From: Mycolicibacterium gadium
Lineage (GTDB): Bacteria > Actinomycetota > Actinomycetes > Mycobacteriales > Mycobacteriaceae
NCBI RefSeq assembly: GCF_010728925.1
Contig: NZ_AP022608.1
Location: 2,852,001-2,916,000, forward strand
Direction: 5' to 3'
DNA: 64,000 nt
Part shown: piece by piece, positions 18,736 through 28,694 of the stretch
Numbering within the stretch: position 1 is the first letter of the stretch
How the letters are laid out: the number at the start of each line of letters is the position of its first letter
The notes under the pieces: generated by a model
Database searches by the model: none
What the model saw: the letters and a program-made list of their open reading frames with translations, nothing else
What the model was told of the DNA's origin: nothing
Translations under genes and position numbers: made by a program

Positions 18736-19740
18736 ATGAAGATCGCCCGCATCCCCGCGGCGAATGCGAAGTTCGAAATCACCGACGTCGACATCCCAGA
18801 ACCAGGTCCGCGGCAAGTCCGAGTAAAGGTCCATGCCTGCGGCGTCTGCCACTCCGACGTCCTGACCGTGATCGGCATGATGGGCAATTCGTTCCCGCGC
18901 GCGCCCGGCCACGAGGTCGCAGGCGTCGTCGATGCGGTCGGGGACGGCGTCACGTCCTGGGCGGTCGGAGACCGCGTCGGCGTCGGCTGGTTCGGCGGTT
19001 GCGATTTCACCTGCGAGGCCTGTCGGCGCGGCGACTTCATCTCGTGCGAGAACGCGGAGATCCCCGGCATCTCATACGACGGCGGTTACGCCGAGTACAT
19101 GGTGGCGCCCGCCGAAGCCCTGGCCCGCGTCCCCGACGACCTTGCCGACGTGGATGCCGCGCCGCTGCTGTGCGCCGGTATCACGACGTTCAACGCGCTG
19201 CGCGAATCGGTGGCGCGGCCGGGCGACCTCGTCGCGGTGCTCGGCGTCGGCGGTCTCGGGCACCTCGGTATCCAGTTCGCGGCGAAGATGGGCTTCGAAG
19301 TGGCTGCCATTGCGCGCGGCACCGACAAGGAGCCGCTGGCGAAAGAGCTTGGCGCGCATCATTACATCGACTCGAAGGCCGTCGATGTCGCCGAGGAACT
19401 GAACAAGCTCGGTGGCGCGCAGGTCATCCTCGCCACGGTCACCGTGGCCGACGCGATGGCGGCGACGATCGACGGCCTCAAGGCCCGCGGTCAGCTCGTC
19501 GTCGTCGGTGCACCGTCCGAACCGATGGAGACACCGTTGGCGCCGTTGATCTTCAAATCCGCGGCAGTGCAGGGCCATGCCTCGGGGACATCGCAGGATT
19601 CGGAAGACACGCTGCGCTTTTCGGCGATCACCGGCGTGCGACCGATGATCGAGACGATGCCGCTGTCGCAGGCTCAGGCTGCCTTCGACAAGATGATGAG
19701 CGGCGACGCCCGGTTCCGCATGGTGCTGACGATGACCTAG
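18736..19740 (+). CDS. Zinc-dependent alcohol dehydrogenase
   Basis: A 334-residue medium-chain dehydrogenase. Catalytic zinc ligands are C and H in ACGVCHSD and in APGHEVAGVVDAVG. Structural-zinc cysteines are in CDFTCEACRRGDFISC, with one extra residue between the first two. The NAD-binding motif is GVGGLGHLGIQFA. An in-frame GTG at 18727 lies 7 bases after a TAATGT -10 box (18714-18719), so a leaderless product three residues longer is possible. The ATG has GAGG 8 bases upstream. Confidence 0.88.
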   Translation: MKIARIPAANAKFEITDVDIPEPGPRQVRVKVHACGVCHSDVLTVIGMMGNSFPRAPGHEVAGVVDAVGDGVTSWAVGDRVGVGWFGGCDFTCEACRRGDFISCENAEIPGISYDGGYAEYMVAPAEALARVPDDLADVDAAPLLCAGITTFNALRESVARPGDLVAVLGVGGLGHLGIQFAAKMGFEVAAIARGTDKEPLAKELGAHHYIDSKAVDVAEELNKLGGAQVILATVTVADAMAATIDGLKARGQLVVVGAPSEPMETPLAPLIFKSAAVQGHASGTSQDSEDTLRFSAITGVRPMIETMPLSQAQAAFDKMMSGDARFRMVLTMT

Positions 19741-19754
19741 TGTCCTCGACGACA

Positions 19755-19807
19755 AGACGCGAAAACCCCCTAAATCTCTCGATTTAGGGGGTTTCTGCGT
19801 CTGCTCG
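19755..19807. repeat. AGACGC hairpin repeat, copy 2 (tuf terminator)
   Basis: The inner arms are perfect 14-base complements, aaaccccctaaatc (19763-19776) and gatttagggggttt (19781-19794), with a TCTC loop. The outer arms are AGACGC (19755-19760) and GCGTCT (19797-19802), continuing as GCTCG. On the minus strand it starts 2 bases after the tuf stop and ends in a short T run. Also serves the convergent dehydrogenase gene. Confidence 0.85.
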
Positions 19808-19809
19808 GA

Positions 19810-21000
19810 CTACTTGACGATCTTGGTGACCCGGCCTGCGCCGACGGTACGGCCACCCTCGCGGATCGCGAAGCGGAGGCCCTCGTCCATGGCGACGGGC
19901 TGGATCAGCTTGACGGAGATGTCGGTGTTGTCACCGGGCATCACCATCTCGGTGCCCTCAGGGAGGGTCACAACGCCGGTCACGTCCGTGGTGCGGAAGT
20001 AGAACTGCGGACGGTAGTTGTTGAAGAACGGCGTGTGCCGGCCACCCTCGTCCTTGGACAGGATGTAGACGCTGCCCTCGAACTCGGTGTGCGGCGTGGT
20101 GGTGCCGGGCTTCACGACGACCTGGCCGCGCTCGACGTCCTCACGCTTGATGCCGCGAAGCAGCAGACCGACGTTGTCACCGGCCTGGCCCTGATCGAGC
20201 AGCTTGCGGAACATCTCGACGCCGGTGACCGTGGTCTTGGTGGTCTCCGGACGGATGCCGACGATCTCGACCTCCTCGTTCACGTTGACGATGCCGCGCT
20301 CGACACGACCGGTGACCACGGTGCCGCGGCCGGTGATCGTGAAGACGTCCTCGACGGGCATCAGGAACGGCTTGTCGGTCTCACGGACCGGGTCCGGGAT
20401 CGACTCGTCGACGGCGTCCATCAGATCCTCGACGGACTTGACCCACTCCGGGTCACCCTCGAGGGCCTTGAGCGCCGACACCTTGATGACGGGAGCGTCC
20501 TCGTCGAACTCCTGGGCGCTCAGCAGCTCGCGGACCTCCATCTCGACGAGCTCGATGAGCTCCTCGTCGTCGACCATGTCGGCCTTGTTGAGGGCAACGA
20601 GGATGTAGGGCACGCCGACCTGACGGGCGAGCAGCACGTGCTCACGCGTCTGGGGCATGGGGCCATCGGTCGCGGCGACCACCAGGATCGCGCCGTCCAT
20701 CTGGGCGGCACCGGTGATCATGTTCTTGATGTAGTCCGCGTGGCCAGGGGCGTCGACGTGCGCGTAGTGGCGCTTGTCGGTCTGGTACTCCACGTGGGAG
20801 ATGTTGATCGTGATGCCGCGCTGACGCTCCTCAGGCGCATTGTCGATCTGGTCGAATGCGCGCGACTCGTTCAACTCGGGATACTTGTCGTGCAGAACCT
20901 TGGTGATTGCTGCGGTCAGCGTGGTCTTGCCGTGGTCAACGTGACCAATGGTCCCGATGTTGACGTGCGGCTTCGTCCGCTCGAACTTCGCCTTCGCCAC
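19810..21000 (-). CDS. tuf: Elongation factor Tu
   Basis: Delivers aminoacyl-tRNA to the ribosome. It is 396 residues, full length, with G-domain motifs [17 protein letters not shown] and NKAD followed by the two beta-barrel domains. It starts at GTG ([11 protein letters not shown]) with AGGAGG about 8 bases upstream. It lies 93 bases after fusA as the last gene of the rpsL operon; a separate tuf promoter in that gap is possible but not clear. Confidence 0.99.
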   Translation of the reverse strand: MAKAKFERTKPHVNIGTIGHVDHGKTTLTAAITKVLHDKYPELNESRAFDQIDNAPEERQRGITINISHVEYQTDKRHYAHVDAPGHADYIKNMITGAAQMDGAILVVAATDGPMPQTREHVLLARQVGVPYILVALNKADMVDDEELIELVEMEVRELLSAQEFDEDAPVIKVSALKALEGDPEWVKSVEDLMDAVDESIPDPVRETDKPFLMPVEDVFTITGRGTVVTGRVERGIVNVNEEVEIVGIRPETTKTTVTGVEMFRKLLDQGQAGDNVGLLLRGIKREDVERGQVVVKPGTTTPHTEFEGSVYILSKDEGGRHTPFFNNYRPQFYFRTTDVTGVVTLPEGTEMVMPGDNTDISVKLIQPVAMDEGLRFAIREGGRTVGAGRVTKIVK

Positions 21001-21093
21001 TTCTGTGTCCTCCTGGACTTGTTGGTGCTTCTACTGACTGATGTGAAGCAATGCTTGATCTTTGCAGTTGTGGTTCCTCGCGAACCAACCGGG

Positions 21094-23199
21094 CTACTGT
21101 CCGGTCGCCTTCGCGATGATCTCCTTCGACACGTTCGCCGGAACTTCAGCGTACGAGTCGAAAACCATGGAGTAGTTCGCCCGGCCCTGGGTCTTCGACC
21201 GAAGGTCTCCGACGTAACCGAACATCTCCGACAGCGGCACGTGCGCCTTGACGACGCGTGCACCTGCCCGCTCCTCCATGGCCTGAATCTGACCACGGCG
21301 GGAGTTCAGGTCGCCGATCACTTCACCCATGTAGTCCTCGGGTGTGGTGACCTCGACGGCCATGATCGGCTCGAGGATCACCGGTTGTGCTTGGCCTGCA
21401 GCCTTTTTCAGCACCTGCGATCCTGCGACCTTGAACGCCATTTCCGACGAGTCGACCTCGTGGTAGGCGCCGTCGAGCAGGGTGACCTTCACGTTCACCA
21501 GCGGGTAGCCGGCCAGCACGCCGTACTGCATGGCGTCCTGCGCTCCGGCATCCACCGACGGAATGTACTCGCGGGGGATGCGGCCACCGGTGACCTTGTT
21601 CTCGAACTCGTAGGTCGCCCCGTCCTCGCCGCTGAACGGCTCCAGGTCGATGAGCACCTTCGCGAACTGGCCCGAGCCACCCGTCTGCTTCTTGTGGGTG
21701 AACTCGACCTTCTCCACCTTGCGGCGGATGGTCTCCTTGTAGGCGACCTGCGGCTTGCCGACGTTGGCCTCGACCTTGAACTCGCGCTTCATCCGGTCCA
21801 CCAGGATGTCCAGGTGCAGCTCGCCCATACCGCCGATGACGGTCTGGCCGGTCTCCTGGTCCAGGTGCACCTTGAAGGTGGGATCCTCTTCGGCCAGCTT
21901 CTGGATCGCCGTGCCGAGCTTCTCCTGGTCGCTCTTGGTCTTGGGCTCGATGGCCACCTCGATCACCGGATCGGGGAACGTCATCGACTCCAGCACGACC
22001 TGCTGGTTGGGATCCGACAGCGTGTCACCGGTGGTGGTGTCCTTGAGTCCGATGACGGCGTAGATGTGCCCCGCGGAGGCCCGTTCGACCGGGTTCTCCT
22101 TGTTGGAGTGCATCTGGAACAGCTTGCCCAGGCGCTCCTTCTTGCCCTTGGTGGCGTTGATGACCTGGCTGCCGGACTCGACAGTGCCCGAGTACACGCG
22201 GACGTAGGTCAGCTTGCCGAAGAACGGGTGCGTGGCGACCTTGAACGCCAGCGCCGAGAACGGCTCGTCGGTCGACGGCTTGCGGCTGATCAGCTCGTCT
22301 TCCTTGCCGGGCACGTGGCCTTCGGCCGGCGGCACGTCCAGCGGCGAAGGCAGGTAGTCGATCACCGCGTCGAGCATGGGCTGCACACCCTTGTTCTTGA
22401 ACGCGCTGCCGCACAGCACCAAGTAGGCCTCGGAATTGATGGTGAGCTTGCGCAGCGCACCCTTGATCTCCTCGACCGACAGCTCTTCGCCGCCGAAGTA
22501 CTTCTCCAGCAGCGACTCGTCGGTCTCGGCGACCGCCTCGAGCAGCTTGGTGCGGTACTCGTCGGCCTTCTCAGCCAAATCGGCTGGGATGTCGACGGTT
22601 TCGTAGGTCTCACCGAGCTTGGTCTCGCCGCGCCAGACCTTGGCCTTCATCTCGACCAGGTCGATGATGCCCTCGAAGTCGCCCTCGGAGCCGACCGGTA
22701 GCTGGATCGGGATGACATTGGCGCCGAGGCGCTCTTCCATGGTGCGCACCGAGAAGTAGAAGTCCGCGCCGATCTTGTCCATCTTGTTGACGAAGCAGAT
22801 GCGGGGAACGTCGTACTTGTCGGCCTGGCGCCAAACCTGCTCGGACTGCGGCTCGACACCTTCCTTGCCGTCGAACACGGCAACGGCACCATCGAGAACG
22901 CGCAGGCTGCGCTCCACCTCGACGGTGAAGTCGACGTGCCCGGGAGTGTCGATGATGTTGATCTGGTTGTCGTTCCAGAAGCAGGTGGTGGCGGCGGAGG
23001 TGATGGTGATACCCCGCTCCTGCTCCTGCTCCATCCAGTCCATGGTGGCGGCGCCGTCGTGCACCTCACCGATCTTGTAGCTGATGCCGGTGTAGTAGAG
23101 GATGCGCTCGGTCGTCGTCGTCTTACCGGCATCGATGTGGGCCATGATGCCGATGTTGCGGACCTTGGTCAGGTCGGTCAGCACGTCCTTCTGTGCCAC
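21094..23199 (-). CDS. fusA: Elongation factor G
   Basis: Ribosomal translocase GTPase, 701 residues, complete. G motifs [17 protein letters not shown] and NKMDK are present, and the C-terminal domains end in [15 protein letters not shown] start ([10 protein letters not shown]). Third gene of the rpsL-rpsG-fusA-tuf operon, separated from rpsG by 88 bases. Confidence 0.99.
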   Translation of the reverse strand: MAQKDVLTDLTKVRNIGIMAHIDAGKTTTTERILYYTGISYKIGEVHDGAATMDWMEQEQERGITITSAATTCFWNDNQINIIDTPGHVDFTVEVERSLRVLDGAVAVFDGKEGVEPQSEQVWRQADKYDVPRICFVNKMDKIGADFYFSVRTMEERLGANVIPIQLPVGSEGDFEGIIDLVEMKAKVWRGETKLGETYETVDIPADLAEKADEYRTKLLEAVAETDESLLEKYFGGEELSVEEIKGALRKLTINSEAYLVLCGSAFKNKGVQPMLDAVIDYLPSPLDVPPAEGHVPGKEDELISRKPSTDEPFSALAFKVATHPFFGKLTYVRVYSGTVESGSQVINATKGKKERLGKLFQMHSNKENPVERASAGHIYAVIGLKDTTTGDTLSDPNQQVVLESMTFPDPVIEVAIEPKTKSDQEKLGTAIQKLAEEDPTFKVHLDQETGQTVIGGMGELHLDILVDRMKREFKVEANVGKPQVAYKETIRRKVEKVEFTHKKQTGGSGQFAKVLIDLEPFSGEDGATYEFENKVTGGRIPREYIPSVDAGAQDAMQYGVLAGYPLVNVKVTLLDGAYHEVDSSEMAFKVAGSQVLKKAAGQAQPVILEPIMAVEVTTPEDYMGEVIGDLNSRRGQIQAMEERAGARVVKAHVPLSEMFGYVGDLRSKTQGRANYSMVFDSYAEVPANVSKEIIAKATGQ

Positions 23200-23287
23200 A
23201 GGATTCCCTCCGGGAACTAATACGGTCTAAAGACTGTCTTGTTATGCCTTGCCGCTGCGCTGCGGCGTCAAAGCGAAGCTTTGGCGC

Positions 23288-23758
23288 TCACCAGCGGTAG
23301 TGCGCGAAGGCTCGGTTCGCCTCAGCCATCTTGTGGGTGTCCTCACGTCGCTTGACGGCGGCACCCAGGCCATTGCTGGCGTCGAGGATCTCGTTCGCCA
23401 GGCGCTCGATCATGGTCTTTTCGCGGCGGGCCTTGGAGAAGCTGACCAGCCAGCGCAGTGCCAAGGTGACCGAACGATCCGGTCGGACCTCGACGGGAAC
23501 CTGGTAGGTGGCGCCACCGACGCGTCGGCTGCGGACCTCGAGGGCCGGCTTGACGTTGTCGAGAGCCCGCTTCAGGGTGACCACCGGATCGGTGCCCGTC
23601 TTGTCGCGGGCCTGCTCGAGCGCACCATAAACAATGCGTTCGGCCAGCGATTTCTTCCCGTCCAGCAGAACTTTGTTGACCAACTGGGTGACCAGCTGCG
23701 ACCCGTAGACCGGGTCGTTGACCAACGGACGCTTGGGTGCAGGCCCCTTGCGCGGCAT
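23288..23758 (-). CDS. rpsG: 30S ribosomal protein S7
   Basis: A 156-residue primary rRNA-binding protein of the 30S head, beginning [12 protein letters not shown] and ending [11 protein letters not shown], the normal length for the genus. Its ATG overlaps the rpsL stop as ATGA, giving coupled translation. Confidence 0.99.
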   Translation of the reverse strand: MPRKGPAPKRPLVNDPVYGSQLVTQLVNKVLLDGKKSLAERIVYGALEQARDKTGTDPVVTLKRALDNVKPALEVRSRRVGGATYQVPVEVRPDRSVTLALRWLVSFSKARREKTMIERLANEILDASNGLGAAVKRREDTHKMAEANRAFAHYRW

Positions 23759-24132
23759 CAGCTCTTCTCCTTCTTGGCGCCGTAGCGGCTGCGCGCTTGC
23801 TTGCGGTTCTTCACACCCTGGGTGTCGAGCGAACCGCGGATGATCTTGTAGCGCACACCCGGCAGGTCCTTCACACGACCGCCACGCACGAGCACCATCG
23901 AGTGCTCCTGCAGGTTGTGGCCTTCACCGGGGATGTACGCGGTGACCTCAACCGCGCTCGTCAGCTTGACGCGCGCCACCTTCCGAAGCGCCGAGTTCGG
24001 CTTCTTCGGGGTGGTGGTGTACACGCGGGTGCACACGCCGCGGCGCTGCGGGCTGCCCTTGAGGGCCGCGGTCTTGACCTTGGCGATCTTGTCGCGGCGA
24101 CCCTTGCGGACCAGCTGCTGAATGGTTGGCAT
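23758..24132 (-). CDS. rpsL: 30S ribosomal protein S12
   Basis: A 124-residue decoding-centre protein. Lys43 ([11 protein letters not shown]) and Lys88 ([12 protein letters not shown]), whose substitutions give streptomycin resistance in mycobacteria, are both the wild-type lysine. First gene of the translation operon. Confidence 0.99.
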   Translation of the reverse strand: MPTIQQLVRKGRRDKIAKVKTAALKGSPQRRGVCTRVYTTTPKKPNSALRKVARVKLTSAVEVTAYIPGEGHNLQEHSMVLVRGGRVKDLPGVRYKIIRGSLDTQGVKNRKQARSRYGAKKEKS

Positions 24133-24444
24133 CTACCGGCTTTCTGTGTTGCTTGTCTATCTCTGGGTCTTGCTCAAAGTCTCTGTACTGCAGTTATGTC
24201 CCGCTCACGTACCCCGCGATCGGGTGTGTCGCATGCGCCCGCCGCGAGGATTTCCTCTAGGCTTCGTGGACACGCGAATTGGCCCGGCGTGCAGGCATGC
24301 TTGCTGACATTTCCCGAAGGCCCGATCCGCAATGCGCCTTATCTGCCAGGCACGATCGTCCACAATACCAGGGTGGCGCGCCCCGTCCAAACCTGCGCCC
24401 AACCGCCTAACCGCAGGTCAGCGCTAGCGGTCGCGCACATGCGG
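24133..24444. promoter_or_regulatory. rpsL operon promoter and leader
   Basis: This 312-base gap holds no gene. On the minus strand TTGGAC (24385-24390) and TATTGT (24362-24367) are separated by exactly 17 bases. That gives a start near 24355 and a leader of about 220 bases. No other clear structure was seen. Confidence 0.55.
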
Positions 24445-25035
24445 TCAGCGCCGCTCCATTCCGGACGCCAGGCGCACGACCATGTCGCTGTAGACCGCGT
24501 CGGCGTCGATGCCGTTCATCGCCCCCGTCATCTCCAGCAGCACGAAACCGTGCATGGCCGACCAGAATTCCAGCGCGGCGTAGAACGCGTTCTCACCGTC
24601 GAGCCCGTAGGAGCCCAGGACCGAGATCACCGGCGCGGCAGCGGCGCGGGTCGCCTCGGTGAACTCCGGGTCGTCGCCGCCGAGCGGCATCCGCGTGAAC
24701 GCCGAATACCGCCCCGGATGATGGTGGGCATAGCTGCGGTAGGCCGACGCCATGGCCGTCACCGCGTCGTCTCGGGTGCGCCCCTGGCCGACGGTGTTGA
24801 GCATCCCGATGATGTCCGCCACCACCCGCATTCGCACTGTTCGGCGTAGGTCTTCCAGGCTGTGCACATGGTTGTAGAGCGACGGACCCTTGGTGCCGAG
24901 CTGGGTCGCCAACGCGTTGATCGTGAGTGCGTCCCAGCCCTCGCGGTCCAGGAACGTCAGGGCGGCGTTGACGATGGAGTCGCGACTCAACCTCGCCGGG
25001 CGCCGGCCGGAGGTACTCGTCGGCTGAGCTGCCAT
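24445..25035 (-). CDS. TetR-family transcriptional regulator
   Basis: A 196-residue protein with an N-terminal helix-turn-helix (DSIVNAALTFLDREGWDALTINALATQLGTKGPSLYNHVHS). The C-terminal domain with AYRSYAHHHPGRYSAF belongs to the TetR group with the WHG-type ligand domain. It is next to rpsL in mycobacteria generally (Rv0681 position) but is not known to regulate it. The more likely targets are its own gene and the lipoprotein genes upstream. Confidence 0.88.
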   Translation of the reverse strand: MAAQPTSTSGRRPARLSRDSIVNAALTFLDREGWDALTINALATQLGTKGPSLYNHVHSLEDLRRTVRMRVVADIIGMLNTVGQGRTRDDAVTAMASAYRSYAHHHPGRYSAFTRMPLGGDDPEFTEATRAAAAPVISVLGSYGLDGENAFYAALEFWSAMHGFVLLEMTGAMNGIDADAVYSDMVVRLASGMERR

Positions 25036-25137
25036 GTGCGTCGCCTCCTCCGGTGTGGATTTTCGCGCTTCGGACCGGGCAAAACTAACACCTCTAGTTT
25101 GTCCTGGTCGGTTCCCTGCCCGGGGAGCCCGTTGACG

Positions 25138-25683
25138 TCAGTTGATCCGATCCTGACTCAGCTGAGCGAGCTGCTCGGTGACGGCACACAGATCGGGCAG
25201 CATCGCTGGGTTCAACGTCTGGATCGACCAGGTGATGACATCGCCGCCTTTGGCCACGTAGATGCTGCAGGCGTTGCCGTCGTAGGCCTTGAAACCCTTG
25301 TTGCCGTCCAGCGACAGTTCGGTCAGCGTGCGTCCGGCGGTTTGTTCCAGCGACCGCTCGGTGTCCATATCGCTGCCGCGATACCACCACGTCGAGATCC
25401 CCATGCCCGCGCCGACGGTGCCGAAGACCGAATTCTCCTGCCAGAAGCAGCCGGCGTCGCTGACGACGGATTTCGTGAACTTGCCCTGCCCGACGGCGGC
25501 GGTGATGTCCGCGTCGGTGACGCCGTTGCAGTCGCCGCTGCGAAAGCCCGCGCCGGCCGCGCCCGCTGCCGGGGCCGGCGGCGCCGAACTCTGCTCCGAC
25601 GAGTCCGACGGGCCGCAGCCGGAAAGCGCCGTCGCCACCGCGATCGTCGTCACCGCCCACCGAACCGCTTGCCGCGCAGTCAT
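25138..25683 (-). CDS. DUF3558 lipoprotein
   Basis: A 181-residue secreted lipoprotein. The signal peptide ends in the lipobox ALSGC; an Ala/Pro linker and a DUF3558-type domain with paired cysteines (SGDC, DAGCFWQ, NACSIYV, PDLC) follow. Its ATG directly abuts the stop of the preceding gene, a paralog, so the two form an operon. The function of DUF3558 proteins is unknown; they are typical of actinobacterial cell envelopes. Confidence 0.85.
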   Translation of the reverse strand: MTARQAVRWAVTTIAVATALSGCGPSDSSEQSSAPPAPAAGAAGAGFRSGDCNGVTDADITAAVGQGKFTKSVVSDAGCFWQENSVFGTVGAGMGISTWWYRGSDMDTERSLEQTAGRTLTELSLDGNKGFKAYDGNACSIYVAKGGDVITWSIQTLNPAMLPDLCAVTEQLAQLSQDRIN

Positions 25684-26220
25684 CTACATGTCCGATCGCA
25701 GCGTCGCCGAAAGCAACTTCTCGGCATCCGGGCACGGATCGGCCCCACCGGCGTCGCGGCGGAACTGCACCCACCAGCTCAACACGCCGGTGCCTGCCGC
25801 GGCCGTGGCCGAGCAGGCCGCACCCGTGGTGTTGCGCGTGGCCAGGAAGGCCTCGTGCCGTTCGATGTCGGCATCGGTGATCGTCGCGCCGCGTTCGGTG
25901 GCCAGCTCCCGCTCACGCTCGAGGCTGCCGGATTCGAACCAGGAGAACGTCACGTCGATCGTCATGTCGCCGCGCGCCAGCACGTACTGACACACCGCAC
26001 CGCTGTAGGGACGCACCACATTATCCGCGCCCAGCGTTTCTTGAACGGTGCCGTCGAGCAGCAGTCCGCAGCGATCCTCGGCATAGCCGTAGCTACGGGT
26101 GGGATCGGGTACGGCGGGATGCGCCCGTAGCGCGGTACCGCCGACGGTCGAAGAACATCCTGCAACGATCGCCGCCACTGTGACCGCCGTGACAGCAACC
26201 TGATTGACACGCCAACGCAT
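25684..26220 (-). CDS. Second DUF3558-type lipoprotein
   Basis: A 178-residue lipoprotein with signal peptide and lipobox IVAGC. Four cysteines sit in a pattern like its downstream paralog (EDRCGLLL, GAVCQYV, GAACSAT, DPCPDAEKLL). The start at 26220 gives the signal peptide MRWRVNQVAVTAVTV; a longer frame upstream lacks family features. It is divergent from the DUF3060 pair with an 88-base gap. Corresponds by position to the Rv0679c/Rv0680c lipoproteins. Confidence 0.82.
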   Translation of the reverse strand: MRWRVNQVAVTAVTVAAIVAGCSSTVGGTALRAHPAVPDPTRSYGYAEDRCGLLLDGTVQETLGADNVVRPYSGAVCQYVLARGDMTIDVTFSWFESGSLERERELATERGATITDADIERHEAFLATRNTTGAACSATAAAGTGVLSWWVQFRRDAGGADPCPDAEKLLSATLRSDM

Positions 26221-26296
26221 CGCACCTGACACGCTACCCAGCGCCGTCGCGGTTGGCGACTTGGACGAACCTCGCCTGGACCTGGACTCCAGCCCG

Positions 26297-26309
26297 TACT
26301 CTCTCCCCA
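26297..26309 (+). promoter_or_regulatory. Leaderless -10 box of the DUF3060 pair
   Basis: TACTCT (26297-26302) places the start site on the A of the ATG at 26309. No ribosome site is visible. The -35 region is weak. Confidence 0.45.
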
Positions 26310-26752
26310 TGATCTGGAGTCTTGTGGTCCGGGCCGTGCCGGCATGTCTCATTGCCCTGCCCGTAGCGATGACTGTCGGAGTTCCCGGCGCGAATGCGCA
26401 ACCGCCCGGGGTCTGCAATCCGTATCTGCGTCAGTGCGCCGGCAACGTCGTCGTCGGTGACGACGTCCAGGGCGACACCCACATCACCGGTAGCGGCATC
26501 AAACAGACGATCGACTGCAACAACCGCACCCTGCTGGTGAACGGCGGCGGCAACGAGATCACCGCGCTGGGCACCTGCTGGGCGGTGACCGTGCAGGGCA
26601 ACGGCAACCTCGTCGTCGCCGACAACATCATCAACGACGTGACGGTCTACGGCTGGGATCAAACCGTTCTGTACAAGAACGGTGCACCGAAAATCTGGGA
26701 TCGCGGCCGCGAACTGGGCATGACGAACAACGTGCACAGGTTGGTCGGATGA
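26309..26752 (+). CDS. Secreted DUF3060 protein
   Basis: A 147-residue exported protein. The signal peptide (VPACLIALPVAMTVGVPGANA) is cut near AQPPG. Short beta-repeat units such as GNEITALG, VQGNGNLVVAD and NDVTVYG follow. Unlike its neighbour it has no lipobox cysteine. The ATG at 26309 was preferred over an upstream in-frame ATG because the signal peptide then starts at residue 1 and the promoter fits. Its stop overlaps the next ATG. Function unknown. Confidence 0.78.
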   Translation: MIWSLVVRAVPACLIALPVAMTVGVPGANAQPPGVCNPYLRQCAGNVVVGDDVQGDTHITGSGIKQTIDCNNRTLLVNGGGNEITALGTCWAVTVQGNGNLVVADNIINDVTVYGWDQTVLYKNGAPKIWDRGRELGMTNNVHRLVG

Positions 26753-27150
26753 GGCGCGCATCGGCCCTGGCCGTCGCCGTCGCTGCGGCCGCCTTGGTGC
26801 TCGCGGGCTGCGGGTCGGAGAGCTCGGACACCACGACACCGTCCGCGACCGCAGGCACGTCCGGTGCACAGGTCGAGGTCGGCAACACCATCAACTACGG
26901 GTCGTTCGGCACCACCGCCGACATCGACTGCGCAGATGGCAAGTCGCTCAACATCGGTGGTTCCAACAACACGTTGACCGTCAAGGGCACCTGCGCCAAC
27001 GTCAACATCGGCGGCGCCGACAACAAGGTCACCTTCGACCGCATCGACAAAGAGATCAGCGTCGTCGGCCTGAACAACACCGTGACCTACAAGGACGGCG
27101 ATCCGAAGATCAACGACACCGGCTCGAACAACAAGATCGGCAAGGCCTGA
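26749..27150 (+). CDS. DUF3060 lipoprotein
   Basis: A 133-residue lipoprotein with lipobox LVLAGC. A Ser/Thr-rich linker is followed by repeats of the form GGSNNTLTVKG, NIGGADNKVTFD and GLNNTVTYKDG that look like a small beta-solenoid. It overlaps the preceding DUF3060 gene as ATGA, so the pair is co-translated. The surface role is unknown. It ends 16 bases from the convergent echA4. Confidence 0.82.
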   Translation: MRRASALAVAVAAAALVLAGCGSESSDTTTPSATAGTSGAQVEVGNTINYGSFGTTADIDCADGKSLNIGGSNNTLTVKGTCANVNIGGADNKVTFDRIDKEISVVGLNNTVTYKDGDPKINDTGSNNKIGKA

Positions 27151-27166
27151 TCCTTCGACAGGCGGC

Positions 27167-27967
27167 CTAGGCGCTCGCGCCGTGCCGTCCTGCTCCCGCG
27201 GCGAATCGCGCGGCGCCCTCGAGCGATTCGGCGGCCACCTTCGACATGCTGCCGAACTCGAAGTCCATCGCGTCGGCTTCCGCCTCCCCCCACTGATGGA
27301 GCATCGACAGGCGATCTGCGCGCATGCACTGCTGAGGTAGTGCGGCGAGCTCGGCTGCGAGCTCCTCGGCCCGTTGGCGCGCTTCACCTTTCGGCACGAC
27401 ACGATTCGCCAGGCCGATGGCGAACGCCTCGTCGGCGGCGACCGCGCGTCCGGTGAGTATGAGATCCATGGCCCGACTGTGGCCGACGATCCGCGGCAGT
27501 CGCACGGTGCCGCCGTCGATCAGTGGCACACCCCAGCGGCGGCAGAAGACACCCATGATGGCGTCCTGTTCGACCACTCGCATGTCGCACCACAGCGCCA
27601 GTTCCAGACCGCCCGCGACGGCGTAGCCACTGACCGCGGCGATCACCGGCTTCGAAAGCACCATCCGGCTCGGACCCATCGGCCCGGGGCCGCTGCGGTG
27701 CACGGGGTTGGCGTCCGGGGTTCCGAAGGCCTTGAGATCGGCTCCCGCACAGAATGTTCCATTGTCTCCCCACAGCACGGCGACAGCCGCCGAGTCGTCC
27801 CTGTCGAACTCGTCGAACGCCGCGTACAGTTCGGTGGCCGCCGGGCCGTTGACCGCGTTACGCGCCTTCGGTCGATCCATGATCACCGTCGTCACCGGAC
27901 CGTTCTTCTCGACCCGCACGCCACCCAATCCCCCGGTCGCTTCGCTCCTGCCCGCCGGACCGCTCAC
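27167..27967 (-). CDS. echA4: Enoyl-CoA hydratase/isomerase-family protein (EchA4-type)
   Basis: A 266-residue crotonase-fold enzyme. Oxyanion-hole segments are FCAGADLKAF and GYAVAGGLELALWCD. The glutamate of GGLEL (E144 of the rat mitochondrial hydratase) is present, but the second catalytic Glu (E164) aligns with Cys in GVFCRRWG. A plain hydratase reaction is therefore doubtful; isomerase or hydrolase chemistry is possible. Last gene of the fadE8-echA5-paaX-echA4 operon, starting at a GTG that overlaps the regulator stop. Confidence 0.85.
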   Translation of the reverse strand: MSGPAGRSEATGGLGGVRVEKNGPVTTVIMDRPKARNAVNGPAATELYAAFDEFDRDDSAAVAVLWGDNGTFCAGADLKAFGTPDANPVHRSGPGPMGPSRMVLSKPVIAAVSGYAVAGGLELALWCDMRVVEQDAIMGVFCRRWGVPLIDGGTVRLPRIVGHSRAMDLILTGRAVAADEAFAIGLANRVVPKGEARQRAEELAAELAALPQQCMRADRLSMLHQWGEAEADAMDFEFGSMSKVAAESLEGAARFAAGAGRHGASA

Positions 27968-28692
27968 GTCGCCTCCATCAGCTCGTTGTCACGCCGCGAA
28001 ATCAGCTCCGCGGCGAATTCGTGGTACGCCTCACGCAATGCCTCGCCCGGCCACCCACCAGGCAGCAGCTCGGGCGGCAGCACCGGATCGGTCAGCAGGT
28101 GCCGCACCGTGGCCGCCGCGACGACGAAGCGGCCGGGAACATCAGCGGCCGAATCCATTTCGCCGAGCAATTCGTGGCCAACCCGTGCCCATCCGGGCAG
28201 ATCCCATAGCTGGGCGGCGAGTTCGACGGGGTCGTCGTCGCGGCAGCGCAGCTCCCTACCCTTTTGCAGGACCTCGGCCGGAAGCACGGTGTCGAGGTTG
28301 TCGGGCCGCAACCACACTCCCTCGCGAAGCTCACCGAACCTGTTGTTCTGCAGGGTGGTTCGCAGCGCGGCCCGCGTCCGGGCGTCGGTGCCGACACTGG
28401 TGATCACCAGGGTCGTCCAGGTGCCGTCCCACGCTCGCAGCGCCGGGTTGATCGCGTCGTCTTGGCGACGTTGCCTGACCAGCAGCCGGTCGGACAGCCG
28501 GTACCCGTCTTCCGATCGCACCAGGTCGCCGGCGCTCACCATCCTCGTCAGCGCCACCCGAACGGTCGGCTCTTTGATGTCGAAATCGGCGGTGAGCCTG
28601 ATGAGTTCACTCGCGGTGGCCCACGCCGGATGCGCCCCGAGGAGGACGCTCAGCACGACCGAGCGGGCCGTCATCCGCGAGGGCAGTGGCAT
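27964..28692 (-). CDS. PaaX-family transcriptional repressor
   Basis: A 242-residue PaaX-type protein. The N-terminal winged helix contains LIRLTADFDIKEPTVRVALTRMVSAGDLVR. The middle and C-terminal domains are typical of regulators that sense aryl- or acyl-CoA. It is embedded in the acyl-CoA operon (2 bases after echA5, GTGA overlap with echA4), so it probably represses this operon and is relieved by a CoA-ester intermediate. Corresponds to the Rv0674 position. Confidence 0.88.
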   Translation of the reverse strand: MPLPSRMTARSVVLSVLLGAHPAWATASELIRLTADFDIKEPTVRVALTRMVSAGDLVRSEDGYRLSDRLLVRQRRQDDAINPALRAWDGTWTTLVITSVGTDARTRAALRTTLQNNRFGELREGVWLRPDNLDTVLPAEVLQKGRELRCRDDDPVELAAQLWDLPGWARVGHELLGEMDSAADVPGRFVVAAATVRHLLTDPVLPPELLPGGWPGEALREAYHEFAAELISRRDNELMEAT

Positions 28693-28694
28693 GG

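Noticed and set aside
20035..22701. An 888-codon open frame on the plus strand opposite tuf and fusA
   Set aside because: GC-rich codon bias opens the antisense frame of highly expressed genes. It crosses two genes, has Leu/Asp/Val-rich composition and no recognisable domain.
26261..26266. TTGGAC upstream of the DUF3060 gene as a -35 box
   Set aside because: It lies 30 bases from the TACTCT box, too far to pair.
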